A DNA stretch of 64,000 nucleotides from Leptodactylus fallax (taxonomy: Eukaryota > Chordata > Amphibia > Anura > Leptodactylidae): assembly GCA_947044405.1 (NCBI GenBank), contig CAMRHE010000077.1:3884001-3948000 (forward strand), in the 5' to 3' direction. The notes beneath the pieces were generated by a model. The model had not been told where the DNA came from, did not search any database, and saw only the letters and a program-made list of their open reading frames with translations. Of this stretch, positions 13,621 to 26,289 are shown one piece after another (the first letter of the stretch is position 1; each line of letters opens with the position of its first letter). Position numbers and translations under genes: made by a program.

Positions 13621-15070
13621 ATGTAGTTATAGTATATAGGATTATGCAATGGACTTTATATAAAAGCCGTTTCCAATTATTTGTTGAAAAGAAAAACACT
13701 TTGAACACTATATAATGACCAATAAAAACTTATATAACTTTGTAGTGTCCAGTAAGCAGGGGAGGGACTACAATATGTACTTTTTTGCAACTTCTGTGAA
13801 ATTTTTGCTTTCTAGTTTCTTTCTACACTCCTAATTTAAACATCACTTTCACCTCCAGCAATCTCTGAGTTGTGCAGTGCACCCGTAGACTTACATACGG
13901 GTCTACCTCTTCTATTTCATATGTATAGTTTTTATTTTTAAAGCATTTACTGTGAGGATTTTATTTTAATTTTTCTTCATTTTTAAATGTTTTGAACTAT
14001 TTTTCATATATGTTTGTCCCACTAATGGGACTTGAACATGCATGAGCCGGATTGTTCATATAATACACACAATCCCTCTGTATAGCACTGTGTCATGGCT
14101 GTCAGCGTACTGCTGACAGGCATCTTATTAGGTCCTGCCTCTAGTAGTTGTGGTAAGATGACAAGACTGAGTTGTGTGGAGCAGTCCTAGACTTTCCTGA
14201 GTGCCTTCAATTTTGTATGAAAGGGAAAGTTCTTTTTAAATAATTCAACAGGAAAAAATATGGCTTGCTCCATCTTATCCGTATTACAGAAGTATTCTCC
14301 ATTAGAAGCATTTCTTCTAATATGCAAATCTTACTTAAAATATGCATATCAGAAAACAAAATACTTTCATTAAGTAGTATGAATAGAATAGATTGGTAAA
14401 TATCTGACTCTCCATTTTGTCTGCGGCATAAGATAAAACAGACGTATCCAGTGTGTGTACATATAGTATTGTGGCAGAGGCAGATGATACCTAGTCCATT
14501 TATGGCTTGGCTCTGTGTTTTGTGCATGTGTGAAAACAATTGTGTGTAACTATGTTATGAGCTGTGAGTGTTCTTTACTTCTCTTAAGTGGAGTTCATTG
14601 CAGTCACAGCTACAGGCTTCACTCAGCAGATGTCTAAAGCTGAACTCACAAGGGAGAAGATGGAGCAGCCTGTGTAGAGGTCACCTTGCAGCGCTGAAGG
14701 ATTTGCAGTAATATTGCTAGAAGTGTACATACTGCTTCTGACTGCCGTACAGTGAATAATTAGAATAGCTTCCCCGCCACAGAAGTAACACTGAAATAAT
14801 GACGGACTGCAGCGAGCGCCACTGCCGTAGTCCTCAGCCATGCTTATTAGAGGAAAACTACAGTTATTAGTATTTTACAAAATATGGCATATGGCTTGCG
14901 AGGTTGTGTTTGCTCTCGTTGTTTTTTTCATTGCTTTTTTGCTCACTTTTGGCAACATTTGTTTTTTTGTGTTAAATTATTCATTGTTTTACTATACATT
15001 CAGAATTTTTCCCTGTAATTTTTACATAAGAAACACTTGTCACAGCTGTGAATTGTAGGTGTACAAGATT

Positions 15071-15277
15071 TAGGCCAGTGCCCTACAAAGCAAAAGCGCT
15101 GCGATTTGTCCGTGGCAAAAACCGCAGCAGTTTACGGTACCTGCAAAGTGGATGCGATTCTGACTAATCCCATACACACACTGCAGATAAAATATCTGCA
15201 ACGTAAAAGCTGCGATTTCAAAAACCGTTGTCATTTCTGCTGCGCTTTTTCGCTGCAGATCACTCAGTGGGGCCTTA
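15071..15277. mobile_element. Foldback MITE, 'gcaaaagcgctgcg' type
   Basis: Left 'taggccagtgccctacaaag' and right 'actcagtggggcctta' form imperfect inverted ends. Inner arms 'gcaaaagcgctgcgattt' and 'tgcgctttttcgctgc' pair. It directly abuts the TTAA-flanked element that starts at 15281. Confidence 0.55.
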
Positions 15278-15280
15278 ACC

Positions 15281-15828
15281 TTAAAGGGATATTCTTTTAA
15301 TTTAAAGCCGAATCTCTGCTAATGGAAGTCCTGTGTGCCCCATATTCACACTCCTGCTCCTTTCAGTTCTAAGAAACTGCTGGAGATAGTGCTTGTCTTG
15401 TCTTCAGCAATTCCACAGAAATGAATGGAGCACCTGATTGGTGCGGGGGTCCAATTATTATTATTGTTTATTTATATAGCACCATTAATTGCATGGTGCT
15501 TTACATTTGAGGGTTTACATACAGTACACAAGATATACAAAACAAACATAATGCTGACAGTGACCAACTGGCACAGTGGGATAGAGGGCCCTGCCGCAAG
15601 GGCTTACAGTCTATGAGGGAACAGGAATAGAGACAGAAGGTGGGGGTAGAGGCTGTTCAGGTGGTCGTGTGGTGACAGTAGTGTTATTGGAGGTTGTAGG
15701 ACTTCCTGAATAGGTGAGTTTTAATGGCTGGGACCCCTAAAAATAATGACATTGGGGGTCCCACTGGTTGGACTTCCCCACTATTCAAATGGTTATCTCT
15801 GAAATTATGGTTAGTGGATACCTTTTAA
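15281..15828. mobile_element. Degenerate TTAA-ended MITE interrupted by a LINE-tail repeat
   Basis: Left end TTAAAGGGATATTC and right end GGATACCTTTTAA are complementary. The two flanks of the insertion carry the 'gcgggggtccaa' and 'gggacccctaaa' foldback core also seen at 10815 and 47112. The centre (15453-15723) is a different repeat, described separately. The boundaries of the insertion are approximate. Confidence 0.5.
15453..15723 (-). mobile_element. Dispersed repeat with (AAT)n tail, LINE-3'-end-like
   Basis: On the minus strand this ends in 'gtgctatataaataaaca' followed by (AAT)n, a tail shared by many amphibian interspersed repeats and matching the tail of the SINE at 21143-21446. 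Upstream it has the pattern 'gactgtaagcccttgcggca'. It is probably a 5'-truncated LINE or a LINE-derived tail. The family is not identified. Confidence 0.5.
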
Positions 15829-16078
15829 GTAATGGAATAATTGACATGATTTTTTCTGCAATGTGTGGATGGGATTAGCCAGAATCCCATTCACTTTGCA
15901 GGTACTGTAAATTGCTGCGTTTTTGCAATGTGTGGATTCAGCCAAAACCACAGCATTTAAAAGTCACTGCAAAGTGGATGGGATTCTAGATTCCACACCT
16001 TGCGGAAAAATACGCACAGTGGACATACTGCAGTTTCCAAAACTGTTGCGGTTTTGAAAATATCAGCATAACTGGAAC

Positions 16079-16121
16079 TGGCCCCTGGGTTTTCCAGGAT
16101 AACTGGAAAATCCAGGGGCCA
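16079..16121. repeat. Strong hairpin (19-bp arms, 5-nt loop)
   Basis: The left arm TGGCCCCTGGGTTTTCCAG pairs with the right arm CTGGAAAATCCAGGGGCCA at 18 of 19 positions, with loop GATAA. It lies within an undefined repeat. A second 'gtccagttatcctgg' near 16379 echoes it. It is probably the centre of a foldback transposon rather than a terminator, since this is intron. Confidence 0.8.
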
Positions 16122-17064
16122 AGGTTGGGGTAAAATTTTAAAAAAAGTGATTATACCTAAACCCAGTCCTCCGTTTCCTCTAATGCCAGAACTGGCTGGG
16201 CTGGAAGTGCAGAGGTTCAGGTGACCACTGCGGCCAATCACTGACCTAAGCAGTTACATGTTGGGTTCCAGTGACATCACAGCTGATACTTCACCAGTAT
16301 CCATTATGTACTGGTGGTAATGAAGATAGGTGAGTATCACTTTTTTTTATTTTACTGTACCCCTGATCTCCCTGGTTTGTCCAGTTATCCTGGAATACCC
16401 TTTAGTTTTAAAGCCAGAAAATGGTGAAAATTTTAGTGTAAATCTATTCCTTTTCATAACATTGCATTTTCTGTCTTTAGAACCAACCAAAATGCGGCAA
16501 ATGGATTAGGACGCATGCTCTTTTTAATAAATTTGGTGCAAATTTCTCCAACGAACTTCAGCTGTAGACTGGCATACGAAACACCATTCACATGTAATGC
16601 TGCCAGATGGTGCACGTGTCTTACTGTTTTCTTCCTAAAAGCAATGTGGAGAATGCTGTAAGGCCACCATTTTTTGTAGATTCAAATGCCGTCTGACCTT
16701 TATATGTCTTCAAATGAAACTGGAGGTAAAGTGACTAATGCTCCACATTGGGCTGAGGACATTGGCCCACATTTACTAAGGCAGATGCACCTCGAAAGTG
16801 GACAAAAATGCACCTCAACTTGGAGCATTTTGGTGCACTGTGGTGCATCTCAGCCTCTGCACCCTGCTTGCCAATTTTTTAGACAGTCTGTGGAACAGGA
16901 CGGGAATCTAGGTAGGCTGCGGTGGAGATGCCCCAGTCCGCCAGATTTACTACAACTCACTCCAGAAAACCTAAGTGAGTTGTACCCCAAATCGACGTCA
17001 GCGTCTGACTGTTGTAGATCTGTGACCAAGTGCACCTACATGCAATAGAATTCAGAGCCTCGTC

Positions 17065-17306
17065 AAGGCCGGGGCCTCACGTGGCATAAAGGCCGTGGGG
17101 GAAATGCCAAACTGTCACGGTTTTGGAAATCGCAGCATGTCAATTATACCTACAGAAACGCCGGTGGTTTCCCTATAGGTATAATTGAATCAGAAATTCT
17201 GCTTCACTTTCTGTGAAAAGTGCTATAGGAAAAACCGTGATGCCTTGCCGCCGAGGTTATTCCCGCAGCGTTTTTGCTGCGGCCCACTACATGGGACCTT
17301 AGCCTT
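17065..17306. mobile_element. Foldback MITE (AAGGCCGGGGCCTCACGTGG ends)
   Basis: Left 'aaggccggggcctcacgtgg' pairs with right 'ccactacatgggaccttagc' plus 'ctt'. Inside, 'aattatacctacagaaac' and 'ccctataggtataatt' form another stem, and 'gtcacggttttgg' is mirrored by 'gaaaaaccgtgat'. Non-coding. Confidence 0.65.
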
Positions 17307-17619
17307 ATTTGTTTGCCTGGCGGGGAGTCAATTAAAGCTGGTGTAAGGATCGCCAGTCTTAATAAATTCCCCATACTGTGTTACAGCTCTGAACAATGCA
17401 GAGGCTGCAGGTAGCTAGAATACAGCTGTGTTCTGGAAGTCCTAGCAATTACCCATATAAGTGACCAGCAAATTTCATTTATTTCTATTACTTTATTTAT
17501 TTGATATATTTTACTCACTTTTACCTGAAAACACACAATTCAATAATGAAATATTAATAAAACTCGAGCACAACATTCTCCAATGTGCCAGTGTGAATAC
17601 GTCTCATTTATCAATGTCG

Positions 17620-17870
17620 TATTAAAATACTTTTTAAAGAAAACAATGGCTGGGATTAAATACTAGGTTTGTTTTCCCAGTAGAGGGTTAACCTACAATT
17701 GGTAATCATCTTCAGGTCTTTTTAGCAGCAGGACTGGGTTAATAAACAAGTGGCTTTCTCCCTGAAGCCCTAACTCCTGCGAGGCAGCTTTCCAACCTGC
17801 AGCTGACAATAACATATTAACCTATTGGGACACATAATAACATTTCACACATATGGCAGGGTATTTACTT
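17620..17870. promoter_or_regulatory. Candidate conserved non-coding block (by eye)
   Basis: Non-repetitive sequence with TTAATAAACAAG (forkhead-like AATAAACA), a CAGCTG E-box next to GACAAT (Sox-like ACAAT), and GGTAATCATC. Similar motif clusters mark developmental enhancers, but I cannot show conservation from this sequence alone. Confidence 0.28.
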
Positions 17871-18800
17871 TTTAAGTAGATTTACAAAATGAAATTGCCA
17901 TGTGAGAAGAGCACATGGGTTGTTAACACAAATGCTGAGACAAAAAGTCTCAGAGCTGTAGGTGAACCATGCATCTGAACTAGCTGCTGCTGAACTATGA
18001 AAGCCAGCATGCACAGGCAAGGAAACCGATACAAAGTATCAAAAATATAAACTTTTCCTGCTAACGAACTAAACAATGCAAAATCTGGAAGACCCCATCT
18101 ACCTTCTGCCACTCATAATACTGTTGTATTGTTATGTGCAAATACTACCTTTTCATATAATGGCTGAAGACACACAATGGGGAGAATTTATCAACATATA
18201 TATGCCAGTTTTCTGGCATACATGGATGGTAATTTGTCAAATCTTTGCTGCATGGCCCTTTCTTGGGGAAAAGATGTGCCACATCCTCCATTATATGCCT
18301 CACTCACCAATTTCAGCGAGTAGTTGGAGAGTGGGGACGCACAAGTTACAGGCATGAGTTACATAGGAAATCTACACCAGTTCCTGGATTGCATAGGTTT
18401 CCATCCCGGCGTATGGACGCGCACCTCAATTATCAAGAGACTGGAGCTTCTTGTTAATTTAGGTGTGCTTTGCGTTAGTTGGGACTTTATTAAGACAGGC
18501 GTAGGGAAAGCCTAGGTTAATAAATCTGCGCCACTGAGTTTCTGTTGCAGATTTTGATACAGTTATTACCGTAACATGACATATCACTTTTTTAAACTTT
18601 GCTACATCTTAATGCCCGATCAAAATGTTAGCCAGCCAAACCAGTCCCTCCAAAATTGACCAATGTGTAGGACCACCTTTAGAAGTGAATCAGTGAAAAA
18701 AAGTCTGTAAGGGATGGCCAGGAATACTATTACTAGAGTATATTACATGATGATTGATACATAGGAAATCCTTGTGTGTAGATACTAGAACTTTACTGAC

Positions 18801-18924
18801 CTGAGATAGGGGGCATTCTTTGGCAAGGGTGCTCTGATTCATCTCCTTTAGCAGCATTCGTAAGGCATTGCGGACAGTGGCATGGTTCCACTGCTCTGCC
18901 GGCAAGTCCTCAAGTTTTGAACAA
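18801..18924 (-). CDS. SATB2: SATB2 coding exon 4 (start of CUT-like domain), internal exon
   Basis: A 124-nt exon with acceptor TTCTTAG just above 18924 and donor GTCAGT at 18795-18800. One base completes the serine codon begun in the previous exon. The remaining 41 codons read [20 protein letters not shown], then [20 protein letters not shown] and Q. This is the beginning of the CUTL domain, a helical DNA-binding module that resembles a CUT repeat and supports binding to matrix-attachment DNA (known for SATB1). [13 protein letters not shown] marks SATB2, since SATB1 has PEQWSHTTVRNAL as I recall. The one cluster of changes is RM in place of human KE before LLKEMNQ. The exon ends in phase 0, and the reading frame continues directly into [20 protein letters not shown] at 7235. 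Confidence 0.93.
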
Positions 18925-19357
<433 letters not shown>

Positions 19358-20439
19358 CTAGTACATGACATTTAGGTAATGTTCATATATGACAAAATAC
19401 ACTGAAGATTTTCCATTTCCAGTGGAAAATCCACACCAAAATCCACTATGGCAGAACTCATAATGTCATTCATAATGTCATTGCTAAAGGTTTGCACAGA
19501 TTTCAGCCTATGCATTGCAAGCGGTAAAAACCCACAGCACAAAGTGACATGCTGTTGATTAAAATTTAGGGTGAACATTTTATGGTGGAAATTTTTTTTG
19601 CATCATGTATAAAATTTTAGAAAATCCCATCCACTTTTCTGTTACTGTAATATGCTCTGACATTTTAGAAAATCTGATGGTAAGCCGCTAAGCCTAGGTT
19701 CACATCCCTGTCGAACTCCCTGTTCAGAGTCTCCACCACAGACCCGTCAGAATTGTTGGACGAAAAAGTGTTGCAAGTCCGACTTTTTTGTCCTGCATTT
19801 AAAAGGAAACAGACCTTCAACTGACACCCAATGAAACCCATTTTTCTGTTCTTTTGGTCCACTCTTATTTAGATATTAAAGTGGCATTTTCTGTCTGGCT
19901 GTTAATCTTTTCTTACTTTGGCCTCAGTGACCCATGGCACCTTTTATGGCTGTAATATTGTACATTATTCATCTGTATGGCACAAGAACTGTCTTTACAA
20001 CATATCAAAGGCAATAAATGCAAATATATTCCATAATTAAGTGAATGAAATCCTCCTGTTGTGTAGTTCTCTACGTCTACGCCCCTTCAGGAGATTTATA
20101 CACTCAGGGTCAGCCAGGTTTGCCTTATTGTATACACCATACACATTTAATGGTATACATAAACAATCATATACATTATAGAACTGTTTGGGGTCAATTT
20201 TCCTAGAAACTAATATCAACCTAGTTGTACTGACAACACAGACATTCAGGAGGCCCATGCTTTGGGTTCTGCTGATATAATGGAGTAGCAGTTAGGTTAA
20301 TATTCGTCCAGCTCTGCACGGCCATCAGTTTTTATCGATCTGTTAACCCCACCAGTGCCATTTTCCGTTCTGTATACTGCTGTGCAGTGGCAACAGGAAG
20401 TAGTTCATTTGCTCTAACAGTTAAAAAGGTGTTGATGGG

Positions 20440-20960
20440 ATGAGAGCGCTCAGTATATAAAAACCAAACTGCACAGAACATATTTGTGGTCTCCTCGGGA
20501 GTCTGTTATTACCAGTAAGGGCTGTTACAATTACTTGTGCTTATTAATTATTAAGCCTATATTACAAATGCCATAAAGACCTCACACTTAAGTGGCACCA
20601 TTTAATTGGAACTTGAAGACCTGAGGATTAAAGGGGCTCTCTTTAATTAAAGGCTCAGGCGATATTTACAGGAGGGTTTAAAGAGAAACACAAGAGAGCA
20701 GAAAAAACTCCAGATCTGATTCCAAGATGGGGAGTCACTATAATTTTGGTCAGAACCACATGCAGAAAAATGTATCATTTAAAGGGGGGTATTATTCAGC
20801 CTGAAAGCAGCACCACTGCAAGGAACAAAAAGAGTGTTCATTTTTTTAGGAGAGAAAGCTAGGACTGTACTTAAGAGCTTTTTGTGAGGTTTGCACACAG
20901 GGTAATTTTCTTGTAAGTATATTTAAAGTGTTTACATTCAATTTTCCTAAATAACCCGAA
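20440..20960. promoter_or_regulatory. Candidate conserved non-coding block (by eye)
   Basis: Complex sequence without transposon hallmarks, containing TTTAATTGG and CTTTAATTAAAGG (palindromic homeodomain core TTAATTAA) within about 60 bp. It lies 1-1.6 kb into the intron 5' of coding exon 3. Regulatory role is inference only. Confidence 0.28.
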
Positions 20961-21142
20961 CGTATCTGCAAGGTACAACATTCCAGGACACTTATTAACA
21001 CTTCTTTGTTAGGAGAGAATTGAAAGAAAATAGAGAAATGAGCTATATCTGAACACAGAGCAAGCTACAGAGAAAATAAACACTATGGGCGAGATGTATG
21101 ATCACTGCTGTTTTCGACATATCTCATGTAGTAGCGCAGGAT

Positions 21143-21446
21143 GCATCTCCACCGATATCTATGCCAGCTCATAACCAACATATTCTGCATTGCTGTACAA
21201 AGATTGTCATTCCCTAAGTCAGTCCCTGTTTTTTTAGGACTTACTATCTAAAATCCAGATTAACCTGTCAGCATGTTTGTGTAGTAGTATTGGAAGAAAC
21301 CAGAGTCTCCAGAAGAAACCCACATAGACATGGGGAGAACATACAAGCTCCATGTACTGTAGATATTATCATTGGTTGGATTCAAACCCAGGACTCCAGT
21401 GCTGCAAAGCAACAGTGTTAAATACTGAGCCACTGCAACACAGCGG
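21143..21446 (-). mobile_element. tRNA-derived SINE with LINE-like tail
   Basis: On the minus strand the head reads 'gcagtggctcagtatttaac' (polymerase III A-box-like) and 'gggtttgaatcc' (B-box GGTTYGAATCC with one change, at 21378-21388). It is followed by the widespread 'cttgtatgttctccccatgt' body. Near 21165 the 3' end carries 'gcagaatatgttggttatga', the decayed form of a tail common to amphibian SINE and LINE repeats. It is not a functional tRNA gene: the anticodon arm and acceptor pairing are absent. Confidence 0.7.
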
Positions 21447-22017
21447 AACGGAATAGGAATAAACATTTATTTTACTGTACACAATGATAATTGTGTTCTG
21501 GAGTGAACCTGCACGGAATTATAAAATGGCCAGTTCAGATGCCATACCACCTTTCACGGGACATGAACATTTATGGTAGTGCCACAAATCTTAGCAGAAA
21601 ATAATAGCCCCTTGTTTTAATTTATGTCACCCACAATGATAGTCTTGACACCAGCCCTGGACAAGTGGTTCAGAATGGTAATGGACACTGAAGTATTGCC
21701 CCTATTATTGCAATGCCTAGCAGTGCTTGGTGAGCGGGACTGTAGTTAAAAGCAACACTATAGTTTTTGTTTTTTTTTTCATTTTAGCTGTGTAAGTTTG
21801 TCATCAAAGTAAATTCACAATCTGCTCTTGCTGATGTCATCACACATGTCTAGTTCCCGTTTCTGCAAAACACTATAGAGCCAATACTAATATAGACCTT
21901 CCAGGACCTTAGACAGTGGGGATGTTGTCAGCAAAAGTTCTTAAAGGTTTTTACAAAGCTGCACCAACTGCTGCTGAGAACACCAGTAAAGGTAATGAGG
22001 GCATGGTAACCAGGGTA

Positions 22018-22090
22018 TGAGAGAGGGGGGAACTAGGAGGAGTATGTTAGGGGGAAGAGGGAGGTATAGGGAGCAGATAATGTGAAAGAC
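22018..22090. repeat. Purine-rich tract
   Basis: More than 70 bases that are mostly G and A ('gagagaggggggaactagga', 'gggggaagagggaggtatag'), unlike the flanks. No coding or transposon signature. Confidence 0.6.
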
Positions 22091-23611
22091 AAAGGTAAAG
22101 CAGAGGGTTTTTGACAGAAGAGGTAGGGCAGAAGAATAGGGGATGGGACTTTGATGAATCTGAGGTCACATGGTAGTTCTTAATAGTATAGGCAGACAGA
22201 AGAGAGAGACCTGATGTTTACACAGAAATCCATGCTAGCAAAAAGAGGTCGCACTGTTATCATGTGACTTATTGCAGAAGGAGAAAAGCAGGATAAGGAT
22301 GACACTGTGATTAGACAACTATTATTATTGAGATGATTGGGATTGGGACTATTACTATGGGATAATCTTTCAGAGAATATAAGGAGTCTAAAATCTATAC
22401 TGGAGTGTTCCTTTAAGTAGTGTGAATGACAGCTCTGCTTCTCATCTACAGATCCTGTTATGCCGCAGACTTTTGTCGGGTAATCCATGCACATAGCCAT
22501 CAGCACTGTAAACACGTGTGACTTTTTTCCCCCCAAAGACTAATATCGCAGCTAAAAACCGCTTACTACACTTTTAAAGCCATATTAGATTAGAAAAAAC
22601 CTCAGTCAAAGGTAGGATTATAGGTTGGACTTGAACTTGTGTCTTTATCCAACTATATTACTGTTATGTAAATTCCCCCACATTACAGAAAGCACTCGAC
22701 TCAAGAAACTGCAACAGCGACCACTTTAGCTTCAAGGTAAAAACTATTTTCAAAACATTAAAGTAAAAGCAATGTGAAATGTCTGATGTGATGACAACCT
22801 CTGTACAGTGCTGAAGTATATGCTGGTGCTAAGTACAAATATAAAAAAATAAGGTCACAAACATACAACATCGGGGACAGGGATCAACACTGCAGGATAA
22901 TGTGACTATGATTTTTTACTATTCAACCTTCATCCTACAGCTCACTACTATAGATAATGTACAACACATGTCGTCTTTTTGCCACAGCAATATGCTTACT
23001 TGTCATCTCTCTCCATGTAATAAAGTACATAGTAATATTCCTTAAAAAAAAAAAAAGCCTGAAAATATTTTAGATATTACTCTAACTACATGTCACATTT
23101 CCACTCAGCAATGGAACAAAAGTCTACATAATCACAAAACTAATACAAGATTATAATAGCTTTTAGCAGAATATACAGATCTAGCAGAGCTGAGCATGTA
23201 TTCAGCACTGCTACATTTGTACAAACAATCTGAAATATCTGGAGGTCATATCTGTAAACTCCCTAACAAGTATGCTAAACATATGCTAAAGATATGTTCC
23301 AGAATTACAATTATTTCTAAAAAAAATTCCTTAAATTTTAATTTAAAATTTGAAAACTCACAATAAAGTAACACCTCCTGTTCAGTAAAGATCACTTTTC
23401 AGCTTGTGCTGTATGCATTGTGGGAGGGTTACAAGCTATCTAATTACCATCAGATGGCAAATTGATAATGAAATTGAATTACAGTGAAGGTATTATAAAG
23501 CTAGAGGTAGCAAAGGTTCACATCACTGACCATAGCCAAAGGGAAGCTCCTTTCCTTTTTACCCTTCTTGCACAGTGACCTCTGCACAGGTCATAGCCTG
23601 ATGATCTTGAA

Positions 23612-23704
23612 CCTGTGACTTGTCAGCTGTTGCTAAACTACAAGTCCCAGCATGCCCTGACATCCTGTGCCTGCAGTTTTGCAACAGCTGGGAAGCCAGT
23701 GGCT
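23612..23704. mobile_element. Short foldback ('cagctgttgctaaactacaa' type)
   Basis: 'gtcagctgttgctaaactac' at the left is mirrored by 'gttttgcaacagctgg' at the right. The centre contains 'caagtcccagcatgccctga', a sequence found over and over in amphibian genomes. About 90 bp, non-coding. Confidence 0.65.
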
Positions 23705-23919
23705 GTAGATCACTGATATAGAGCATGCCCCTAGCCCTAACAGTGAACAGATTGCTGCCCCCATAATAATACAGAAATTAAAATAATAAATATACGATCA
23801 GTAAATGAGTAGTGGATTTTACATTTCTGTATTTATCCTGTTGCTTCTGTTACATCCCTTTTAACTTGCTATATACATACTATATTAGAAGCATGGTATA
23901 TAATGTATGTAGTATACCC

Positions 23920-24340
23920 GCACTCTTTCCTTTTACATTCCCTTTATTCCATTTGTTCTTCGCTCATAATTCAATCTGGTTGGTTTCATGATAATAACAA
24001 TAAACATATGCCATGTCATGGTCCATAGCATGCCTTTGGCTCTGATAATGCTGCATTTCCTTATTAAGATCTCAGCTGCATGGACAAGACTCGCCTTGTG
24101 CAACTCACAATCCCAACTTGTCTGAGAAGCAATAGAAAGAAGGCAGCCTGACAATGCGAACGTAATACCCGGTGCTAGCATTCGGCTCCTTTCCACCCGT
24201 ACAGTTAGGATGGTGGCATTCCCATGGACTCCATCTGCTTGGGTATGAAACACTTTCAGTAATTACAGCTATTATAATTATATGCCACCAACTTAAACGC
24301 TAAACGCTGCACTTTAAACTTTATTTCAATCCCTGCGTAT
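23920..24340. promoter_or_regulatory. Candidate conserved non-coding block (by eye)
   Basis: A long unique-looking stretch with balanced composition. It contains ACAATAAACA (overlapping Sox ACAAT and forkhead AATAAACA cores) near 23996, and CAGTAATTACAGC and TATAATTATA (homeodomain cores) near 24257-24285. The ORF 23933-24253 across it has no recognisable product. Conservation is not tested. Confidence 0.32.
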
Positions 24341-26289
24341 GTTGCCAACCACCTCTATGCTGTGAAATTGCTAGTTGCCTTTGGCACTGCTTGGCATGAA
24401 TGAGCCATTTTGTACTATACAGGTAGACCTAGGCCTTGATGAGTTATAAAATGCAGCATTATAGGCAAATGTGACATCATAATAGGGCGGTGAACTTGGA
24501 AAGCTTCTACATATTTTCCAACTAAAGTCCTGTTTTTTATAAATAATTAGCAATTTATAGCGTGTTCATAGACAGGCAGTAGGTCATTAGCAATTTCCAT
24601 GTGAAATAAAAGACGTTCAGTACCCAGCGTGGCTAAAACATATGAGTCTGTGCCAGCCTTTCCATATGTAAGATATAAATCCATACACTATACCACCTTA
24701 TAGCGGTACAGAAATGTGCTTGCCATCTTCTCTAAGCTAATAATTCTCAATTGAATAATGACTGCCAAATCAGACAAGTCCTTCTTTGCAGGTGCTATAG
24801 ATACAGGGACAGGATATGAAAAGATAGTGACATTTCCATGTTGAGCCAGTTCTATGCACCCATACTGTATATTTTCCAGTATGTGTATAAATAGACCTTT
24901 GGAACTTTTGCAGTTTCATTTACCTTGTATTCTTGCATTGTACTCTTATTAGAGTATGTTCACATGAAGGAGAATTGTTGTAGACATTTCTGAAAATTAA
25001 TTTGCTACATCTGAATGGAGTTGTTTTTACAACCCATGCATAGTTTCTGGAAAGCCCTTTCAGATAAATTGGACAATTGCAGAAAATTCAACAATATATT
25101 TGCTACATATAAACATACCATTGGAGAAGTCATCCCATAATACCAACATAAAATCCATCCACAGTATGGGTGATAAGAGTCTGAATGCTCGGACACCCCA
25201 CCATCACAGAGAAAAATGGAGGTCTTTATTCCCCAGTTGAATTAAGCAATGGTCGTCCATTCATGCTACCACTCTATTCTTAATATATGGGACTGTCAAG
25301 GATAGCCAAGTGATATACTCATCTATTAGTCCCATAGAGATTGACTGAAGTGCTAGCATGACCATTGTTCCACTCAAACTACGTACATGGGAGCCAAATT
25401 CTTGTGATCAGTCAGGGTTACAGAGGTGGGACCCCAGCATTCAGTGCAGGTGCTTGTATACTTCTACCTTCTACTAACAGTTAAACTTCTGTAGGTGGCG
25501 CCGTCTACAGCTCTCTATGAATTTGCATTGCCAACGTAGCTGAGAGCTTTGCTGGGAGATAGAGAGGTAAGCAGTACATACTTGCTGCAGATCAAAGTTC
25601 AGTTTTGAGGGATGTGAGGTGGATTGAGGAGCACTCTCATAACCAATGTGTTTAGGGACTATGTTGTATGATAGGAAGGTGGGAACAAGTTTTTGCTAAT
25701 GAGGCAAAAACCACTCTGAAGACAATGGGCAGCAAGGTCCAAGTACAAGAAATGCAGCATTTAGCAAATGCAATGTGATAGGTTTACTACACTTTTTTAA
25801 GTAGAAGAAGAAGAGTGACTCCAACCAACATGTGCCAACATAGTGTTAATATGACTGCCATAAGACAATGGATAACTGTATCCCTCCTCTATAATGCTAT
25901 ATGGTCTATACGTACATGTACATGTAGGTGAGATTGCAGTAAGCACTCGTTCTATAATAATGTACCCGGAACAAGAAGCATGGGCATATAGCAATATGGG
26001 AAAAAATCTGAGATGGCATATTTAGGAGGAAACATTGCCCTGGGGGGTTACAGCAGCTTGAGGTTAGAAAATGCATTGACATCTCAATGTACAGACTATC
26101 CTGACAGCTATCCATTAAACGCGCACCATAAGAGAATAGCAGACAAAATATGACTCCTAATACACACTGAAGTAACAGCATAAGTTTTATGTTCTTTTCC
26201 CATTATCCTGAAGCGATGGATAAATCTATCCTAACCCTCCTCATGTGATGTATAATGTACAGTGTCAGAGACCACAAAGCAGTGAAGCA

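Larger units (their letters stand above)
7236..18800 (-). other. SATB2: SATB2 intron between coding exons 4 and 5 (11.6 kb)
   Basis: Bounded by the donor at 18795-18800 and the acceptor ending at 7236. It is dense in transposon remnants, listed separately: a hAT element at 8517-9082, foldbacks at 10185-10405, 12326-12681, 15071-15277 and 17065-17306, a T2-like MITE at 13116-13620, and a nested MITE/LINE-tail composite at 15281-15828. A further foldback-like stretch lies at about 12741-13111. Pieces at 16750-17040 and 18180-18530 contain amphibian 'catttactaag' / 'aataaatctg' repeat motifs. Two blocks, 11580-12170 and 17620-17870, look like non-repetitive conserved sequence. No other gene was recognised. 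Confidence 0.85.

Noticed and set aside
16079..16121. Rho-independent terminator
   Set aside because: A strong hairpin, but in a vertebrate intron and without a T run. Better explained as part of a foldback repeat.
21370..21446. tRNA gene
   Set aside because: Only A- and B-box-like sequence is present. There is no cloverleaf, and a SINE body and tail follow.
23933..24253. 106-residue minus-strand ORF
   Set aside because: No recognisable domain or splice context. The sequence looks like a non-coding conserved block.
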